DNA of 64,000 nucleotides from Acidimicrobiia bacterium (GCA_028284765.1 JANQRA010000020.1:1-64000), one strand, 5' to 3'. Positions 33,096 to 42,496 are shown, counted from the stretch's first letter. Notes: a model not told the origin generated them from the letters alone. Numbers and translations are program-made.

Positions 33096-35228
33096 CTAAT
33101 ACTGATCAACGTTCTTTTTCAATTGATATTGGTTAATTGTTTTTGCCCGACGATTTTCCAGTGTTTCGCCAGGCTCCAGAAAGAAGTGGCAGGCGACCAT
33201 GTGCCCATCGGCGATCGACCTCAGCGGTGGCTTCTCGACCTCACAGGTATCCTGGGCGATCGGACATCGCGTGTGAAACGCACAGCCTCCAGGAAGATCT
33301 GAAGGGTCAGGGATATCACCTTCCAACACGATCCGCTTCTGGCTTCGCGCCGAAGTCGGGTCAGGAACAGGCACAGCCGAAAGGAGCGAATGGGTGTAGG
33401 GGTGGGCGGGCGATTCGTACAGTTGGTCGCTGTCAGCGGTCTCCACGACTTCACCCAGATACATGACAGCCACCCGGTCCGAGACATGCCGAACGACGGA
33501 TAGATCGTGGGCGATATAGATGTACGCGAGATCAAACGCTGCCTGGAGGCTGTCCAACATGTTTAGAACCTGTGCCTGAACTGACACGTCGAGGGCAGAC
33601 ACTGGCTCGTCGAGTATCAGCAGGCTCGGACCCAAGGACAGAGAGCGAGCAATACCGATTCTTTGTCTCTGACCCCCGGAGAACTCGTGGGGATAGCGAG
33701 TCAAGTGCCCTTCCGACAAACCCACCGCCTCCAGAAGCTCGACAACCCGCTTGCGACTCTCAGACTTTGACCAGCCATGAATCTTCAGTGGTTCAGCCAC
33801 TATCTCCCGCACTGTCATCCTGGGGTTGAGGGAGGCATATGGATCCTGAAAGACGAGCTGAAGATCCTTGCGGAGCTCTCGCATCTCACTCTCCTCCAGA
33901 TCCTGAATCTCGAGACCTTTGAACTTGATTGAGCCGGACGTGGGCTCCGTCATGCGCAGAATGCAACGGGCCACGGTGGTCTTTCCCGATCCGCTTTCGC
34001 CCACTATGCCAAGCGACTCCTGCTTACCGACCGTGAGGTCGACACCGTTGACCGCCTTGACCACTGCTGTCGATCGCTTGAAGAATCCGTCGCGCACCGG
34101 GAAGTGCTTGACGAGATTCTTCACCTCGAGCACAGGGGCCGCCTCCTCGTACTCGATCGACCTTCGGGAGCGCAGGTCAGCTACTCCTCCGTCCGTCTCA
34201 TCCACGATGAAATCGCTGGAGGATGCGAAGTGACACCGGCTGTGATGTCCCGAGCCCACTTCGATCAATGGGGGCACCTGCTCTGCGCATACGTCCTCCG
34301 CGAAATCGCAGCGCGGCGCGAACACACAGCCGACCGGCTTTCTCACGGCAGTCGGCGGAGCCCCCCTAATCAGCTGCAGCTGCTCGTCTCGGCGATCAGC
34401 CCTCGGGATCGAGTTGAGTAGGCCAAGTGTGTAGGGGTTCTTGCTCCGATAGAAGACCTCGTCAGCCTGGCCCATTTCGAAAGCAAAACCGCCATACATG
34501 ACCAGGACCCGGTCGGCGTAGCTGGCAACCAGCCCAAGGTCATGCGTGATCAAGAGAATCGCCGCTCCGGTTGCATCCTGCGCGAGAGCGAGCGCCTCCA
34601 TCACCTGGGCCTGGATGGTGACGTCCAACGCTGTCGTCGGCTCATCTGCGATGAGGACCGACGGCTCGTTTGCGATAGCGACAGCGATCATGGCCCTCTG
34701 TCGCATTCCACCGGACATCTCGTGGGGGAAGTCGTCGACTCGACGGTGCGGAGCTGCAATGCCGACCACATCAAGTAGCTCGACTGCTCGGGCACGGGCA
34801 TCTTTGGCCCCGATGCTCGGGTTGTGGGCCTTGATCGTCTCGATGATCTGGTTCCCAACCGTGAAGACGGGGTCCAGGGAGGTCATTGCATCCTGAAAGA
34901 CCATTGAGATATCCCGACCCCGTAGCCTTCTCATTTTCCGATCGCTCAGACCGAGCAACTCTCGGCCATCGAACTTCACCGACCCCTCAACGGTGGCCTC
35001 TCCAGGCAGAAGACCCATGATCGCAAGAGAAGTCACTGACTTGCCTGAACCAGACTCACCAACGATTGCCAGGGTCTCGCCCTTCTCCAGGTCCAAGCTC
35101 AGACCATTGACCGCATGCACCTCACCTTCGGTGGTCCGAAATCGCACCGTTAGGTCACGAACGCTGAGCAGCGAGTCCTCAAGTCCAGAGCCGTTCGGAC
35201 CTCCCGGGGCTTCACGTTGCTCAGTCAT
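33096..35228 (-). CDS. Peptide ABC transporter A, fused DppD-DppF ATPase
   Basis: 710 residues with two complete ATPase modules on one chain. Module 1 (about 20-350): Walker A GESGSGKSVTS, signature SGGMRQRA, Walker B VLIADEPTTALD and the cysteine-bearing oligopeptide C-terminal domain. Module 2 (about 365-690): GESGSGKTTVARCI, FSGGQRQRIGIA, LLILDEPVSALD, then CAFHTRCPIAQDTCEVEKPP. Such DF fusions occur in other peptide importers. The last ~17 codons are unusually AT-rich and encode a basic Gln/Asn/Lys tail beyond the family end. It is the first transporter gene, with the binding protein 51 bases downstream, and it lies 37 bases after the flavin-binding gene of the upstream minus-strand genes. 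Confidence 0.93.
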   Translation of the reverse strand: MTEQREAPGGPNGSGLEDSLLSVRDLTVRFRTTEGEVHAVNGLSLDLEKGETLAIVGESGSGKSVTSLAIMGLLPGEATVEGSVKFDGRELLGLSDRKMRRLRGRDISMVFQDAMTSLDPVFTVGNQIIETIKAHNPSIGAKDARARAVELLDVVGIAAPHRRVDDFPHEMSGGMRQRAMIAVAIANEPSVLIADEPTTALDVTIQAQVMEALALAQDATGAAILLITHDLGLVASYADRVLVMYGGFAFEMGQADEVFYRSKNPYTLGLLNSIPRADRRDEQLQLIRGAPPTAVRKPVGCVFAPRCDFAEDVCAEQVPPLIEVGSGHHSRCHFASSSDFIVDETDGGVADLRSRRSIEYEEAAPVLEVKNLVKHFPVRDGFFKRSTAVVKAVNGVDLTVGKQESLGIVGESGSGKTTVARCILRMTEPTSGSIKFKGLEIQDLEESEMRELRKDLQLVFQDPYASLNPRMTVREIVAEPLKIHGWSKSESRKRVVELLEAVGLSEGHLTRYPHEFSGGQRQRIGIARSLSLGPSLLILDEPVSALDVSVQAQVLNMLDSLQAAFDLAYIYIAHDLSVVRHVSDRVAVMYLGEVVETADSDQLYESPAHPYTHSLLSAVPVPDPTSARSQKRIVLEGDIPDPSDLPGGCAFHTRCPIAQDTCEVEKPPLRSIADGHMVACHFFLEPGETLENRRAKTINQYQLKKNVDQY

Positions 35229-35265
35229 CGTCGAGCGACCCTAATCCAAATATCTTTATCAATAG

Positions 35266-35706
35266 TCAATCCGCTTCCGAGTCCAAATCCAGGCGACGGG
35301 CGATGGTCTTGTGCGGCACTACATCGATGATGACCCGCTCTTGATCCGAATCGAAGATGCGCCTCATGTGAGCTGCCGCTGCGTCATCGTCACCCGGGTA
35401 ATACTTGGCCACAATCGGCCATGTGCGTTCTTGCACCGCGTCACCTGTTATGAGCCGGGCTCTCCCGTAGGCGACAACCATCTGGCCGGTATCTGGGTCG
35501 TCAACACACACTGAGCAGCGGGGGTCCCGATGCAAGTTCAGCCATTTCGCCGTGGTATCGATCGTCGAGATCGCATACACCTCCCCCGTCCAGAGGTACC
35601 AGACGGGTGAGAGCTGCGGGGCTCCACCACTGGCGATAGTTGCGAGCACGAGGTTCTTCTGCCGAAGCAGGAACTCCGTCGTTTCCGGGCCGACCATGTC
35701 TTTCAT
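35266..35706 (-). CDS. Pyridoxamine-phosphate-oxidase-fold flavin-binding protein
   Basis: 146 residues, start overlapping the upstream stop (ATGA). The split-barrel pattern is clear: VLATIASGGAPQLSPVWYLW, a GEVYAISTIDTTAKWLNLHR segment and then PRCSVCVDDPDTGQMVVAYG. These match the small F420- or FMN-binding proteins common in actinobacteria. They reduce small molecules or act as deazaflavin-dependent reductases; the substrate cannot be deduced. The end of the gene and the following 40 bases are AT-rich and contain ATCAAT and TCAAT half-sites. It may belong to the same transcript as the enolase-superfamily and peptidase genes upstream. Confidence 0.82.
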   Translation of the reverse strand: MKDMVGPETTEFLLRQKNLVLATIASGGAPQLSPVWYLWTGEVYAISTIDTTAKWLNLHRDPRCSVCVDDPDTGQMVVAYGRARLITGDAVQERTWPIVAKYYPGDDDAAAAHMRRIFDSDQERVIIDVVPHKTIARRLDLDSEAD

Positions 35707-36845
35707 CGGCTCGGGCCAAAAACATGTTCAATGGCGTTGGCTGCGAGGAACTCTTCGTCGATCTCGATCCCAAGGCCGGGGCCGTTCGGAATCGAAACCC
35801 AGCCTGAATCCGTGTCGAAGTCACGCTTCAGAAGCGTCTTGCGAAACGGCGAGTCGTCCACTCCGTACTCCAACAGCGGCTCGAGCGGCTCGATCGCCCT
35901 CGTATAGGGCGGCAAACAGGCGATGACTTGAAGGGCTGCGGCGATTCCGATAGCCGAATTCGATGTGTGGGGTGTGGCGACGATCCCATAGAGACCTGCG
36001 AGCTCAGCGATCGACAGTGCGTCACCGACACCTCCCGCAATTACCGGGTCTGGCTGAACTATGTCCACGCCTCTCTTCTCAAAAAGCTGGCGGGCCCGGG
36101 TACCAGTCATGAGAGCCTCGCCGCCAGCGATCGGCACTTCGAGTTCCCGCTGAAGCAGTTCGTAGTCGAGGTATCCATCGCGCTGCTGCATTGGCTCCTC
36201 GTACCAACCAAACCGCAGTGCCTCCATGACCCGGCCCATCCGCAAGGCTTCTTTGTACGTGTACGCGGCATTCCCGTCGGCCAACAGATCGAAGGAGTCA
36301 CCGGCAGCTTCCCGGATCTTCTCGAGCAGTGACGCCTCTTCTTCGATGGGATAACCACCGATGCGCAACTTGAGGGCTGTGAATCCGAGGCCCAAGACTC
36401 TTTCCAACTCGTCGAACCAGGTCTCACCTGGCCTACGCCCTTCGATATAGCCACCGCTGGCCGCGTACATGCGGACGCGATCTCTGGTGGGGCCGCCAAG
36501 CATTTCAGCGACCGAGACGCCCAGTTGCTTTGCTCGGAGGTCTTCGAGGGCGATTCCAATGGCTGACGTGGCGAAGCCTCCACCGTTTAGACCGCCGGCT
36601 ATCCAACGTGTGGTTCTCTTCAGGTCACGCAGTGAGCTCTCATCGGCTAGCACGGCTTCGAGACTCCCTACCACTGCCCCCAGGACACCAGGAGTGCTGT
36701 AGGTCTCGCCCCAGCCAACACGCCCGTCCTCGTCAACGATTTTGACGACGACGTAGTCATGCGTCGTGCTGTATGCGATCGATGGACCGGTGCGTGGGTC
36801 GAGACGGTGGCTGACCACAAAGCACTCAAAGGCCTCAATCTTCAT
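35703..36845 (-). CDS. Enolase-superfamily enzyme (mandelate racemase / muconate lactonising group)
   Basis: 380 residues. The capping domain (1-125) has VGWGETYSTPG. The barrel has ALKLRIGG with the K-x-R base position, metal ligands in LLADGNAAY, RFGWYEEPMQQ and AGGEALM, and the C-terminal PHTSNSAIGIAAA. The end GPGLGIEIDEEF is typical of sugar-acid dehydratases and racemases of this group. Enolase-superfamily enzymes abstract the proton alpha to a carboxylate; outcomes are dehydration, racemisation or dipeptide epimerisation. Peptide transport and S9 peptidase neighbours would suit a dipeptide epimerase, but the C-terminus favours an acid-sugar type, so the substrate stays open. It overlaps the peptidase gene by 11 bases and the flavoprotein gene by 3-4. 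Confidence 0.9.
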   Translation of the reverse strand: MKIEAFECFVVSHRLDPRTGPSIAYSTTHDYVVVKIVDEDGRVGWGETYSTPGVLGAVVGSLEAVLADESSLRDLKRTTRWIAGGLNGGGFATSAIGIALEDLRAKQLGVSVAEMLGGPTRDRVRMYAASGGYIEGRRPGETWFDELERVLGLGFTALKLRIGGYPIEEEASLLEKIREAAGDSFDLLADGNAAYTYKEALRMGRVMEALRFGWYEEPMQQRDGYLDYELLQRELEVPIAGGEALMTGTRARQLFEKRGVDIVQPDPVIAGGVGDALSIAELAGLYGIVATPHTSNSAIGIAAALQVIACLPPYTRAIEPLEPLLEYGVDDSPFRKTLLKRDFDTDSGWVSIPNGPGLGIEIDEEFLAANAIEHVFGPSR

Positions 36846-38676
36846 TGCTCTCTACTCCTTCGTCAGGAATCAGGTGCGCACTCAAGAACGCATCCAGTTT
36901 TTCTGTTCGAGCCATCCGACTCGAGGGCTTTCCGAAAACGTTGATCATGTGGCCCTCATCAGGAATCGTCTCGATTGAGACTTCGGCGCCAGCTTCCAAA
37001 AGGGCCTCATAGAACATGAGACTCTGAGTCAGGGGAACGTTGTCATCATCCTCGGCATGGATGAGGAGGACCGAAGAGGCGACCTTTGAAACAGCCTCGA
37101 TGGGCGACCTATCGGAGTAGAGGGCCGGGTTCTCCGAAGGCGTACCCCGCATTTCAGGATGCCAAAAGGACTCGCCTCGTGGACCGCTGGCGATGGAAAC
37201 CAAGTCGGACACGCCGTTCTCAGCCACTGCCACGTCGTATCGATTGCCTTTGGTGATAGCGAGATTGGCCATGTAGCCCCCGTAGCTCTCTCCGATGATC
37301 GCCACCGGCTTTCCGGCGACTGAGCCGCTCCTAAGGGCGACGTCAGTGAGCGAGAGGACGTCATCGTGATCGGCACCACCCCAGTCGCCAATGATCGCTC
37401 GGGCGAATTCTGCCCCGTATCCCTGACTTCCCCTCGGGTTGCTTCGCAGAGTCGCGAGCCCATAGGAGGCGAACCGTTGAGAGTCGAATGAGAATCTCTC
37501 TCCAATGGGGAAGTGGGGTCCTCCGTGCACTTGGACGACTAGAGGACTCTGGCTCGCAGAATCCGAAGGAACGGTCAGCCATCCTTGCACACCGTTGTCG
37601 AGCTCGATTCGCTGAGTCGGCGTCAAGGCGACACTCTCCAACCAACCCGCATTGACTGCCGTGATCGTCTGCTCATGTGAGTCCGTGAGCAGCGAAAGCT
37701 CACCTGGCGAGCTGGGACTGGACCAGGAGACCACGACGTCACCGCTCTGCTGGGCAACAGTGAAGTCGAGGATGGAGCCCTCCTCGGCAAAGGTGACCTC
37801 GTAGTCACCGTCGATCCGGAACACCCCGAGCCCGCTTCTCCCGTCAACGCTCACGACCGAATAGACGGCGTCGGACTCCGGCACCCAGTCGATCTTCACC
37901 GGCTCGAGCCCTCGCTCGTCGTCTCCTCTGATTGCCTGCCCGAAGCTGAGATCCAAACCCTCGCCGAGCTGAGAGTGGCCATCGCCATCGACGTCGAGGA
38001 CCCAGATTTCATGGTTGGCCCACAGCCCGGGAGCCATTGGGTTGACGAGAGCTCCGAGCCGACTTCCGTCGGGACTCCAACAGAGCCGATAGATAGGTCC
38101 CCGCCACGACCAGAGGAGTCTCCGGGTTCCATCGTTCAGCTCAAGCAGCCAAACCTCCCCTTCTTCTGTCTCGGTATTGGTCGAGGCGATCGCAACTGAG
38201 TCTTCGGAGGGAGCGGCCGAAACGATATGGGGAGCGAAGCCAGCAAGATCAAATTGGACTGCCTCTGCCCCGAGTTCCGAAGCCGACACTTTGAGCCCAC
38301 ATGTGTGACCTTCTCGCTCGGCGACAGCGAACAGGAACTCATCACCCAGCCAATCGAAGTTGGATGAGGCCGTACCCAAGTTCAACCCGCCGGTCGGACT
38401 CTCAGACGTAGCCAACTGCCATCCAGATTGGGCCTCGCGGACAAAGGCAAGCTGTGAACCAGAGGGCGACCATGAGGGATGTCTTGTCCGCTGGCTGCCC
38501 AGTTCTCGGAACTCCCGGTCGCCGACCTCGCCAGCCATCAACTGATAGGCGAGTCGATCCGACTCGGCGCACGGTCGAGACCGCACAAACGCCAGCTTGT
38601 CTCCACGGGGACTCAGAGCAGGATCCAGCGGCCACGCGATGCGATAGAGGTCCTCGAGGTCGACTCTCCGCGACAC
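36835..38676 (-). CDS. S9-family serine peptidase (acylaminoacyl-peptidase-like)
   Basis: 613 residues from GTG 38676, with GAGTGAG as ribosome-binding site from the preceding stop. The N-terminal ~340 residues are a beta-propeller with repeats such as PSWSPSGSQLAFVR and LCWSPDGSRLGALVN. The C-terminal alpha/beta hydrolase has VQVHGGPH, the nucleophile GESYGGYMANLAIT, the aspartate in HAEDDDNVPLTQS and the histidine in PDEGHMI. There is no signal peptide, so it acts in the cytoplasm on short, often N-blocked peptides, consistent with peptides brought in by transporter A. The stop of the upstream alcohol dehydrogenase-like gene is 1 base away. Confidence 0.93.
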   Translation of the reverse strand: MSRRVDLEDLYRIAWPLDPALSPRGDKLAFVRSRPCAESDRLAYQLMAGEVGDREFRELGSQRTRHPSWSPSGSQLAFVREAQSGWQLATSESPTGGLNLGTASSNFDWLGDEFLFAVAEREGHTCGLKVSASELGAEAVQFDLAGFAPHIVSAAPSEDSVAIASTNTETEEGEVWLLELNDGTRRLLWSWRGPIYRLCWSPDGSRLGALVNPMAPGLWANHEIWVLDVDGDGHSQLGEGLDLSFGQAIRGDDERGLEPVKIDWVPESDAVYSVVSVDGRSGLGVFRIDGDYEVTFAEEGSILDFTVAQQSGDVVVSWSSPSSPGELSLLTDSHEQTITAVNAGWLESVALTPTQRIELDNGVQGWLTVPSDSASQSPLVVQVHGGPHFPIGERFSFDSQRFASYGLATLRSNPRGSQGYGAEFARAIIGDWGGADHDDVLSLTDVALRSGSVAGKPVAIIGESYGGYMANLAITKGNRYDVAVAENGVSDLVSIASGPRGESFWHPEMRGTPSENPALYSDRSPIEAVSKVASSVLLIHAEDDDNVPLTQSLMFYEALLEAGAEVSIETIPDEGHMINVFGKPSSRMARTEKLDAFLSAHLIPDEGVESNED

Positions 38677-38677
38677 C

Positions 38678-39817
38678 TCACTCTGGCCCGTTGTAGCTCA
38701 GAACCACCGTGGGTGGCCGTTCTGGGCTGCTGAGTAGGTCGTACGCCTTCTGCGCTTCCGCCATCGGCACCTGCGTCGGCGCTATCACATTCGAGTCGAT
38801 GCGACCTGAGGCGACTAGATCGAGAAAGTAACCCTGGTTTCGGTTTCCGGTCCATCGGCCGAGACCGATTGGATAGTCGATGTTGCCTTCTTCGTAGACG
38901 GGGTCATAGCGACCTAGTCCGTACCCGATCGCCGGTACGAGTTCGACCTGATTTCGGTAGAACCGAGAACGCTCGATCTCCATCCCAAACAGACCCTGAG
39001 CGACAATGCGCCCTCTCTGGCCGCTCATGTCGAACGAAAGATTCAGAGGCTCGCTCGACTCGGTCTTGACCCCGAGCACGACTGCATCAGCGCCGAAACC
39101 ATCCGTGGCCTCCTTGACCGCTGCTACGACGTCGACCTGCGAAGGGTTGAGCACCGTTGAGACTCCAAGACCACGTGCCATCTCGATCTGCCTGTCGTCG
39201 ATGTCTACTCCAATGATGTGGAAACCTGCCGCGAGTCCAATCTGAGCCGATAACAGTCCTAGGAGGCCGAGCCCATAGAGCACGACGGTCTCCCCAAATC
39301 GGCAGTCCGTCGACCGGAGTCCTGCAACTGCCACCGAACCGAGCGTGACAAGGGACGCGTCGCGAAGACTTAGGCCATCTGGAACCCGGGCCACAAGGTT
39401 GCGCGGCACCGACACCAACTCGGCGTGATGCGCACATTGGGATCCTGAGGCCGCCACGAGGTCGCCCGGTTTCAGATCGACAACGGCATCGTCGACAGCG
39501 ATCACCTGACCCGACATGCTGTAGCCAAGAGAGATCGCTCCCTCGATGGGAGGCCTTGGAAGTGGGTGAGACCTCTTGATCTCGGACCGAATCTTGGGCC
39601 AGCTCGGCGGGACCGTCGGGTATTCGTGGTTCAAGAATGAGGGATCCGCCGACCCGCGGAGGAGCCACATCTCGGTTCCGACGCTGATCGCGGAGTAGGC
39701 GGTCTCGATCAACACTTCGCCTTGCCTCAGCTCGGGTTCGGGGACCTCCAGGACTGCCGCTTTCCCGTCGCGAGCGAATACTCGTCTCAACCGCCTACCA
39801 GACCTTTCAGATGCCAA
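38678..39817 (-). CDS. Zinc-type alcohol dehydrogenase-like (MDR) oxidoreductase
   Basis: 379 residues from a TTG start at 39817, which has no good ribosome-binding site; a start some codons further in is possible. The GroES-like half has GEVLIETAYSAISVGTEMWLLRG and SLGYSMSGQVIAV, and the Rossmann half VVLYGLGLLGLLSAQIGLAAG. The usual catalytic Cys-His-Glu set and the four structural cysteines of zinc ADHs are mostly absent. It resembles the bacteriochlorophyllide/sorbitol-like MDR relatives that often sit in sugar and secondary-metabolite clusters. It is the first gene of the minus-strand set MDR, S9 peptidase, enolase, flavoprotein, transporter A, and the upstream 30 bases hold an ATTGATCA sequence. 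Confidence 0.82.
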   Translation of the reverse strand: MASERSGRRLRRVFARDGKAAVLEVPEPELRQGEVLIETAYSAISVGTEMWLLRGSADPSFLNHEYPTVPPSWPKIRSEIKRSHPLPRPPIEGAISLGYSMSGQVIAVDDAVVDLKPGDLVAASGSQCAHHAELVSVPRNLVARVPDGLSLRDASLVTLGSVAVAGLRSTDCRFGETVVLYGLGLLGLLSAQIGLAAGFHIIGVDIDDRQIEMARGLGVSTVLNPSQVDVVAAVKEATDGFGADAVVLGVKTESSEPLNLSFDMSGQRGRIVAQGLFGMEIERSRFYRNQVELVPAIGYGLGRYDPVYEEGNIDYPIGLGRWTGNRNQGYFLDLVASGRIDSNVIAPTQVPMAEAQKAYDLLSSPERPPTVVLSYNGPE

Positions 39818-39894
39818 TTGTTCATTGATCAGGTTCTTTGTACTGTAACTCTCATCTTGATGCCACGCCCGACTTCAACCCACTGGGCCCAACC

Positions 39895-40035
39895 ATGACG
39901 TCTTCGCTGATCACGGTATACGACCCACTCTCGTGGGATCACGGATGGCCTAAACGATGGCCGCTCATGGGGGCCCTCGAGTTGCTCAGGGCTACCGGCC
40001 GGATGCGGACGAGAATCGATAGGAGAATCCAATGA
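39895..40035 (+). CDS. Small ORF overlapping the FAH-family gene
   Basis: A 46-codon frame from ATG 39895, beginning MTSSLITVYDPLSWDHGW and ending with a stop that overlaps the next ATG by 4 bases (ATGA). The coupling and a plausible ALELLRATGRMRTRIDRR helix argue for translation. No family is recognised and no good ribosome-binding site is seen. It could be a leader or a remnant of an N-terminal domain of the FAH protein, which lacks the extra N-terminal domain of longer homologues. Confidence 0.3.
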   Translation: MTSSLITVYDPLSWDHGWPKRWPLMGALELLRATGRMRTRIDRRIQ

Positions 40036-40667
40036 CATCGAGACCCAGCAAACTGATCTGCATAGGACTCAACTATCGCGAGCACGCTGAGGAGGCCAAT
40101 CTGCCAATACCCGACCGGCCAATTGCGTTTGCGAAGTGGACAAGTTCGATCATCGGGAACGGTGACACCATTCGCCTGCCGGCCTTCTCCCAGCAGATCG
40201 ACTTCGAAGCCGAACTCGCCGTGATCATTGGCAGAGCTGCTGTGGATGTTGACCCAGAATCAGCTCTGGATCACGTCCAGGGCTACGCCTGCTTCAACGA
40301 TGTTTCCGCTCGCGACGTCCAGGCTGCCGAGAACCAGTGGTCACGTTCTAAGTCGTTTGACACGTTTGGTCCTCTCGGACCGATGACATCCGCAGCCAAG
40401 ATCCCTGACCCGCAGAACCTTGGAATCCGTTGCCTCATCAATGGTGAGCTGATGCAGGATGGAAACACGGCTGACATGGTGTTCTCCGTAGCAGAGATCG
40501 TCTCGTTTCTCAGCCAAGGAACAACCCTCCAACCCGGGGACGTAATCGCGACCGGCACGCCGGCCGGAATAGGCCTGACTCGTGAACCACCCCGATTCCT
40601 GCAAACGGGTGATGTCGTGAGCATCGAGATCGACGGAATAGCGACGCTGAGCAATCCGGTTGCATGA
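40032..40667 (+). CDS. Fumarylacetoacetate hydrolase (FAH) family protein
   Basis: 211 residues with AGGAG five bases before the ATG. Motifs: ICIGLNYREHAEEANLP, then DFEAELAVIIGR with the metal-binding glutamates, the aspartate in GYACFNDVSARD, SFDTFGPLGP and the C-terminal GDVIATGTPAGIG. This is the short form of the family, as in acylpyruvases and 2-hydroxyhepta-2,4-diene-1,7-dioate isomerases. These cleave or isomerise C-C bonds in beta-dicarbonyl acids at the end of catabolic routes. It starts the run of oxidative genes to 43.9 kb. A 79-base gap with an ATTGA-N4-TCAAT repeat (40672-40685) separates it from the next gene. Confidence 0.9.
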   Translation: MTSRPSKLICIGLNYREHAEEANLPIPDRPIAFAKWTSSIIGNGDTIRLPAFSQQIDFEAELAVIIGRAAVDVDPESALDHVQGYACFNDVSARDVQAAENQWSRSKSFDTFGPLGPMTSAAKIPDPQNLGIRCLINGELMQDGNTADMVFSVAEIVSFLSQGTTLQPGDVIATGTPAGIGLTREPPRFLQTGDVVSIEIDGIATLSNPVA

Positions 40668-40746
40668 CCTGATTGAAACATCAATATACAAACATTATGG
40701 TCTTTGACTTCATCGCATATGCCGATGATGGAAAGGCGCTTAGGTC

Positions 40747-41748
40747 ATGCGAATCGAGCCGCGCGAGGCAGTGATCACTGACGCTGCTGATGTCCTTTCC
40801 CCAGTGATCGACCACCTCAGAGCAGCCGACGTCAAAGTAACTGCCTTCGAAAACGGCGTTCCCCACGAGCAAATCGTCCATGCGGTAGCCAAGGCACCTG
40901 TAGCGGTCATTGGAGGCATGCAGTTTGGGATGACCGAGATCGATCAACTGATTGAGACGGGGCTCCTGTTGAGAGCAGGAATTGGGTACGACGTGATCGA
41001 TGTGGACGCCGCCACAGCGAACTCCATCTGGGTCGCAAACGTGCCGGACTTCTGCGCCGACGAGGTTGCGGACCACACGATTCTCGTGTTGCTGAGCGCA
41101 CTTCGGCGACTCCCAGAGTCGATGACGACATGGCGAACCAAGAACAATTGGCACGTGACCGCCGAACTCCCTGAAATGAGGCGAGCGAGCTCAATTCGGC
41201 TGGGCCTGCTCGGACTCGGCCGCATCGGAAGGCTGGTAGCACAACGCGCAAATGGCTTCGGAATCGATGTCGTCTCATACGATCCCAACCTGACGGACTC
41301 AGAACAAAAAGCCCACGGGGCGAGCCCGGTTTCGCAATCCGAACTCCTCGCCACTTCTGATGCGATCTCGCTTCACATCCCACTCACGCCCGAAAGCAAA
41401 CACATCCTGAATCGAGAGTCCCTAGCCCAGACCAAAGCCGGAGTAGTGATCATCAACACCAGTCGTGGAGGTCTGATCGACCTAGACGCCCTCGACGAAG
41501 GACTTGGCAGCGGTCACGTCGGCTATGCCGCTCTGGATGTACTGGACGGTGAGCCGGACCCGGACCTCGATCACCCGATACTGACCAGAGCGAACGTCCT
41601 CGTCACCTCTCACACGGCGTGGTTTTCCAAACAGGCTGCGAGGCAGCTGTCAATCAATACCGCGAAAGAGGTCCTCCGATTCCTGGACGGAGACAGGCCA
41701 TTGAACCTCATCAATCCAGACGCTAGAGCGTTCGTCTCAGGTGAGTAG
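40747..41748 (+). CDS. D-isomer 2-hydroxyacid dehydrogenase
   Basis: 333 residues. NAD-binding LGLLGLGRIGRLVAQRA is followed by an aspartate after the second strand (SYDPNL), the substrate arginine in INTSRGGLIDLDAL, the glutamate in DVLDGEPDPDLDHP and the histidine in LVTSHTAWFS. The catalytic Arg-Glu-His triad is thus complete. It should interconvert a 2-oxo acid and a D-2-hydroxy acid with NAD(H). The stop overlaps the following SDR start by 8 bases. A second, distinct family member begins at 63.3 kb. Confidence 0.92.
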   Translation: MRIEPREAVITDAADVLSPVIDHLRAADVKVTAFENGVPHEQIVHAVAKAPVAVIGGMQFGMTEIDQLIETGLLLRAGIGYDVIDVDAATANSIWVANVPDFCADEVADHTILVLLSALRRLPESMTTWRTKNNWHVTAELPEMRRASSIRLGLLGLGRIGRLVAQRANGFGIDVVSYDPNLTDSEQKAHGASPVSQSELLATSDAISLHIPLTPESKHILNRESLAQTKAGVVIINTSRGGLIDLDALDEGLGSGHVGYAALDVLDGEPDPDLDHPILTRANVLVTSHTAWFSKQAARQLSINTAKEVLRFLDGDRPLNLINPDARAFVSGE

Positions 41749-42496
41749 CAGCGAATCTGAAAGGACTGCCCTGATCACGGGTGCCGCATCAGGCATCGGG
41801 CAAGCCACCGCAGTTCGCCTTGCCAGGGACGGGTGTTCCGTAGCGGTCAACGACCTGAACGAAGACAGCCTCGACGCCACTCTCAGGATCCTCAACGGAA
41901 TAGGGGCAAGAGCACTCGCCGCCCCGGGTGATATCACCGACAGTGATCAGGTGGCATCGATCTACGAACTTTGCACAGCGGAGCTAAACGGTGTCGACAT
42001 CCTCGTCAACAACGCGGGAGTGCTGACTCCCAACACATTTCTCGAGATCTCAGAAGAGGAGTGGGACTGGGTCATGGACGTGTCGGTGAAGGGAACATTC
42101 CTTTGCACGAGAGCCTTCATCGGCGACATGGCAACCCGCGGCTGGGGGCGCATCATCAACATGTCATCAACAGCCGGCAAGAACGTGAGCACCATCGGCG
42201 GTGCTCACTACACAACCGCCAAGACCGCCATCATCGGCATCACAAGAGCGGTCGCAAACGAGTTCGCCTCGTTAGGCGTAACGGTGAACGCCGTATGCCC
42301 CGGACTATTCGATACCGACATGATGCGCCGAACCATTGATGCCGAACAGGCTGCAAGATATGCGCAGAGTTTTCCGATCTCCAGGCTGGGACAACCCGAA
42401 GAAGTCGCTGACTTGATTGCCTTCCTCGCTTCAGACTCAGCGAGCTATGTGACAGGAGCGGCCTTCGACATCAACGGCGGAGACTTGATGGTCTGA
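41741..42496 (+). CDS. Short-chain dehydrogenase/reductase
   Basis: 251 residues from GTG 41741. The cofactor motif is ALITGAASGIGQATA, followed by NNAGVL and the catalytic tetrad: N of VSVKGTF region, S in NMSSTAG, and Y-x3-K in HYTTAKTAIIG. The classic C-terminus VTGAAFDINGGDLMV is present. An aspartate at the end of the second strand (VNDLNE) suggests NAD(H) rather than NADP(H). It oxidises or reduces a secondary alcohol/ketone, fitting a step before or after the P450 hydroxylation encoded next. It overlaps both neighbours by a few bases, so the four genes around it are one transcript. Confidence 0.93.
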   Translation: MSSSESERTALITGAASGIGQATAVRLARDGCSVAVNDLNEDSLDATLRILNGIGARALAAPGDITDSDQVASIYELCTAELNGVDILVNNAGVLTPNTFLEISEEEWDWVMDVSVKGTFLCTRAFIGDMATRGWGRIINMSSTAGKNVSTIGGAHYTTAKTAIIGITRAVANEFASLGVTVNAVCPGLFDTDMMRRTIDAEQAARYAQSFPISRLGQPEEVADLIAFLASDSASYVTGAAFDINGGDLMV

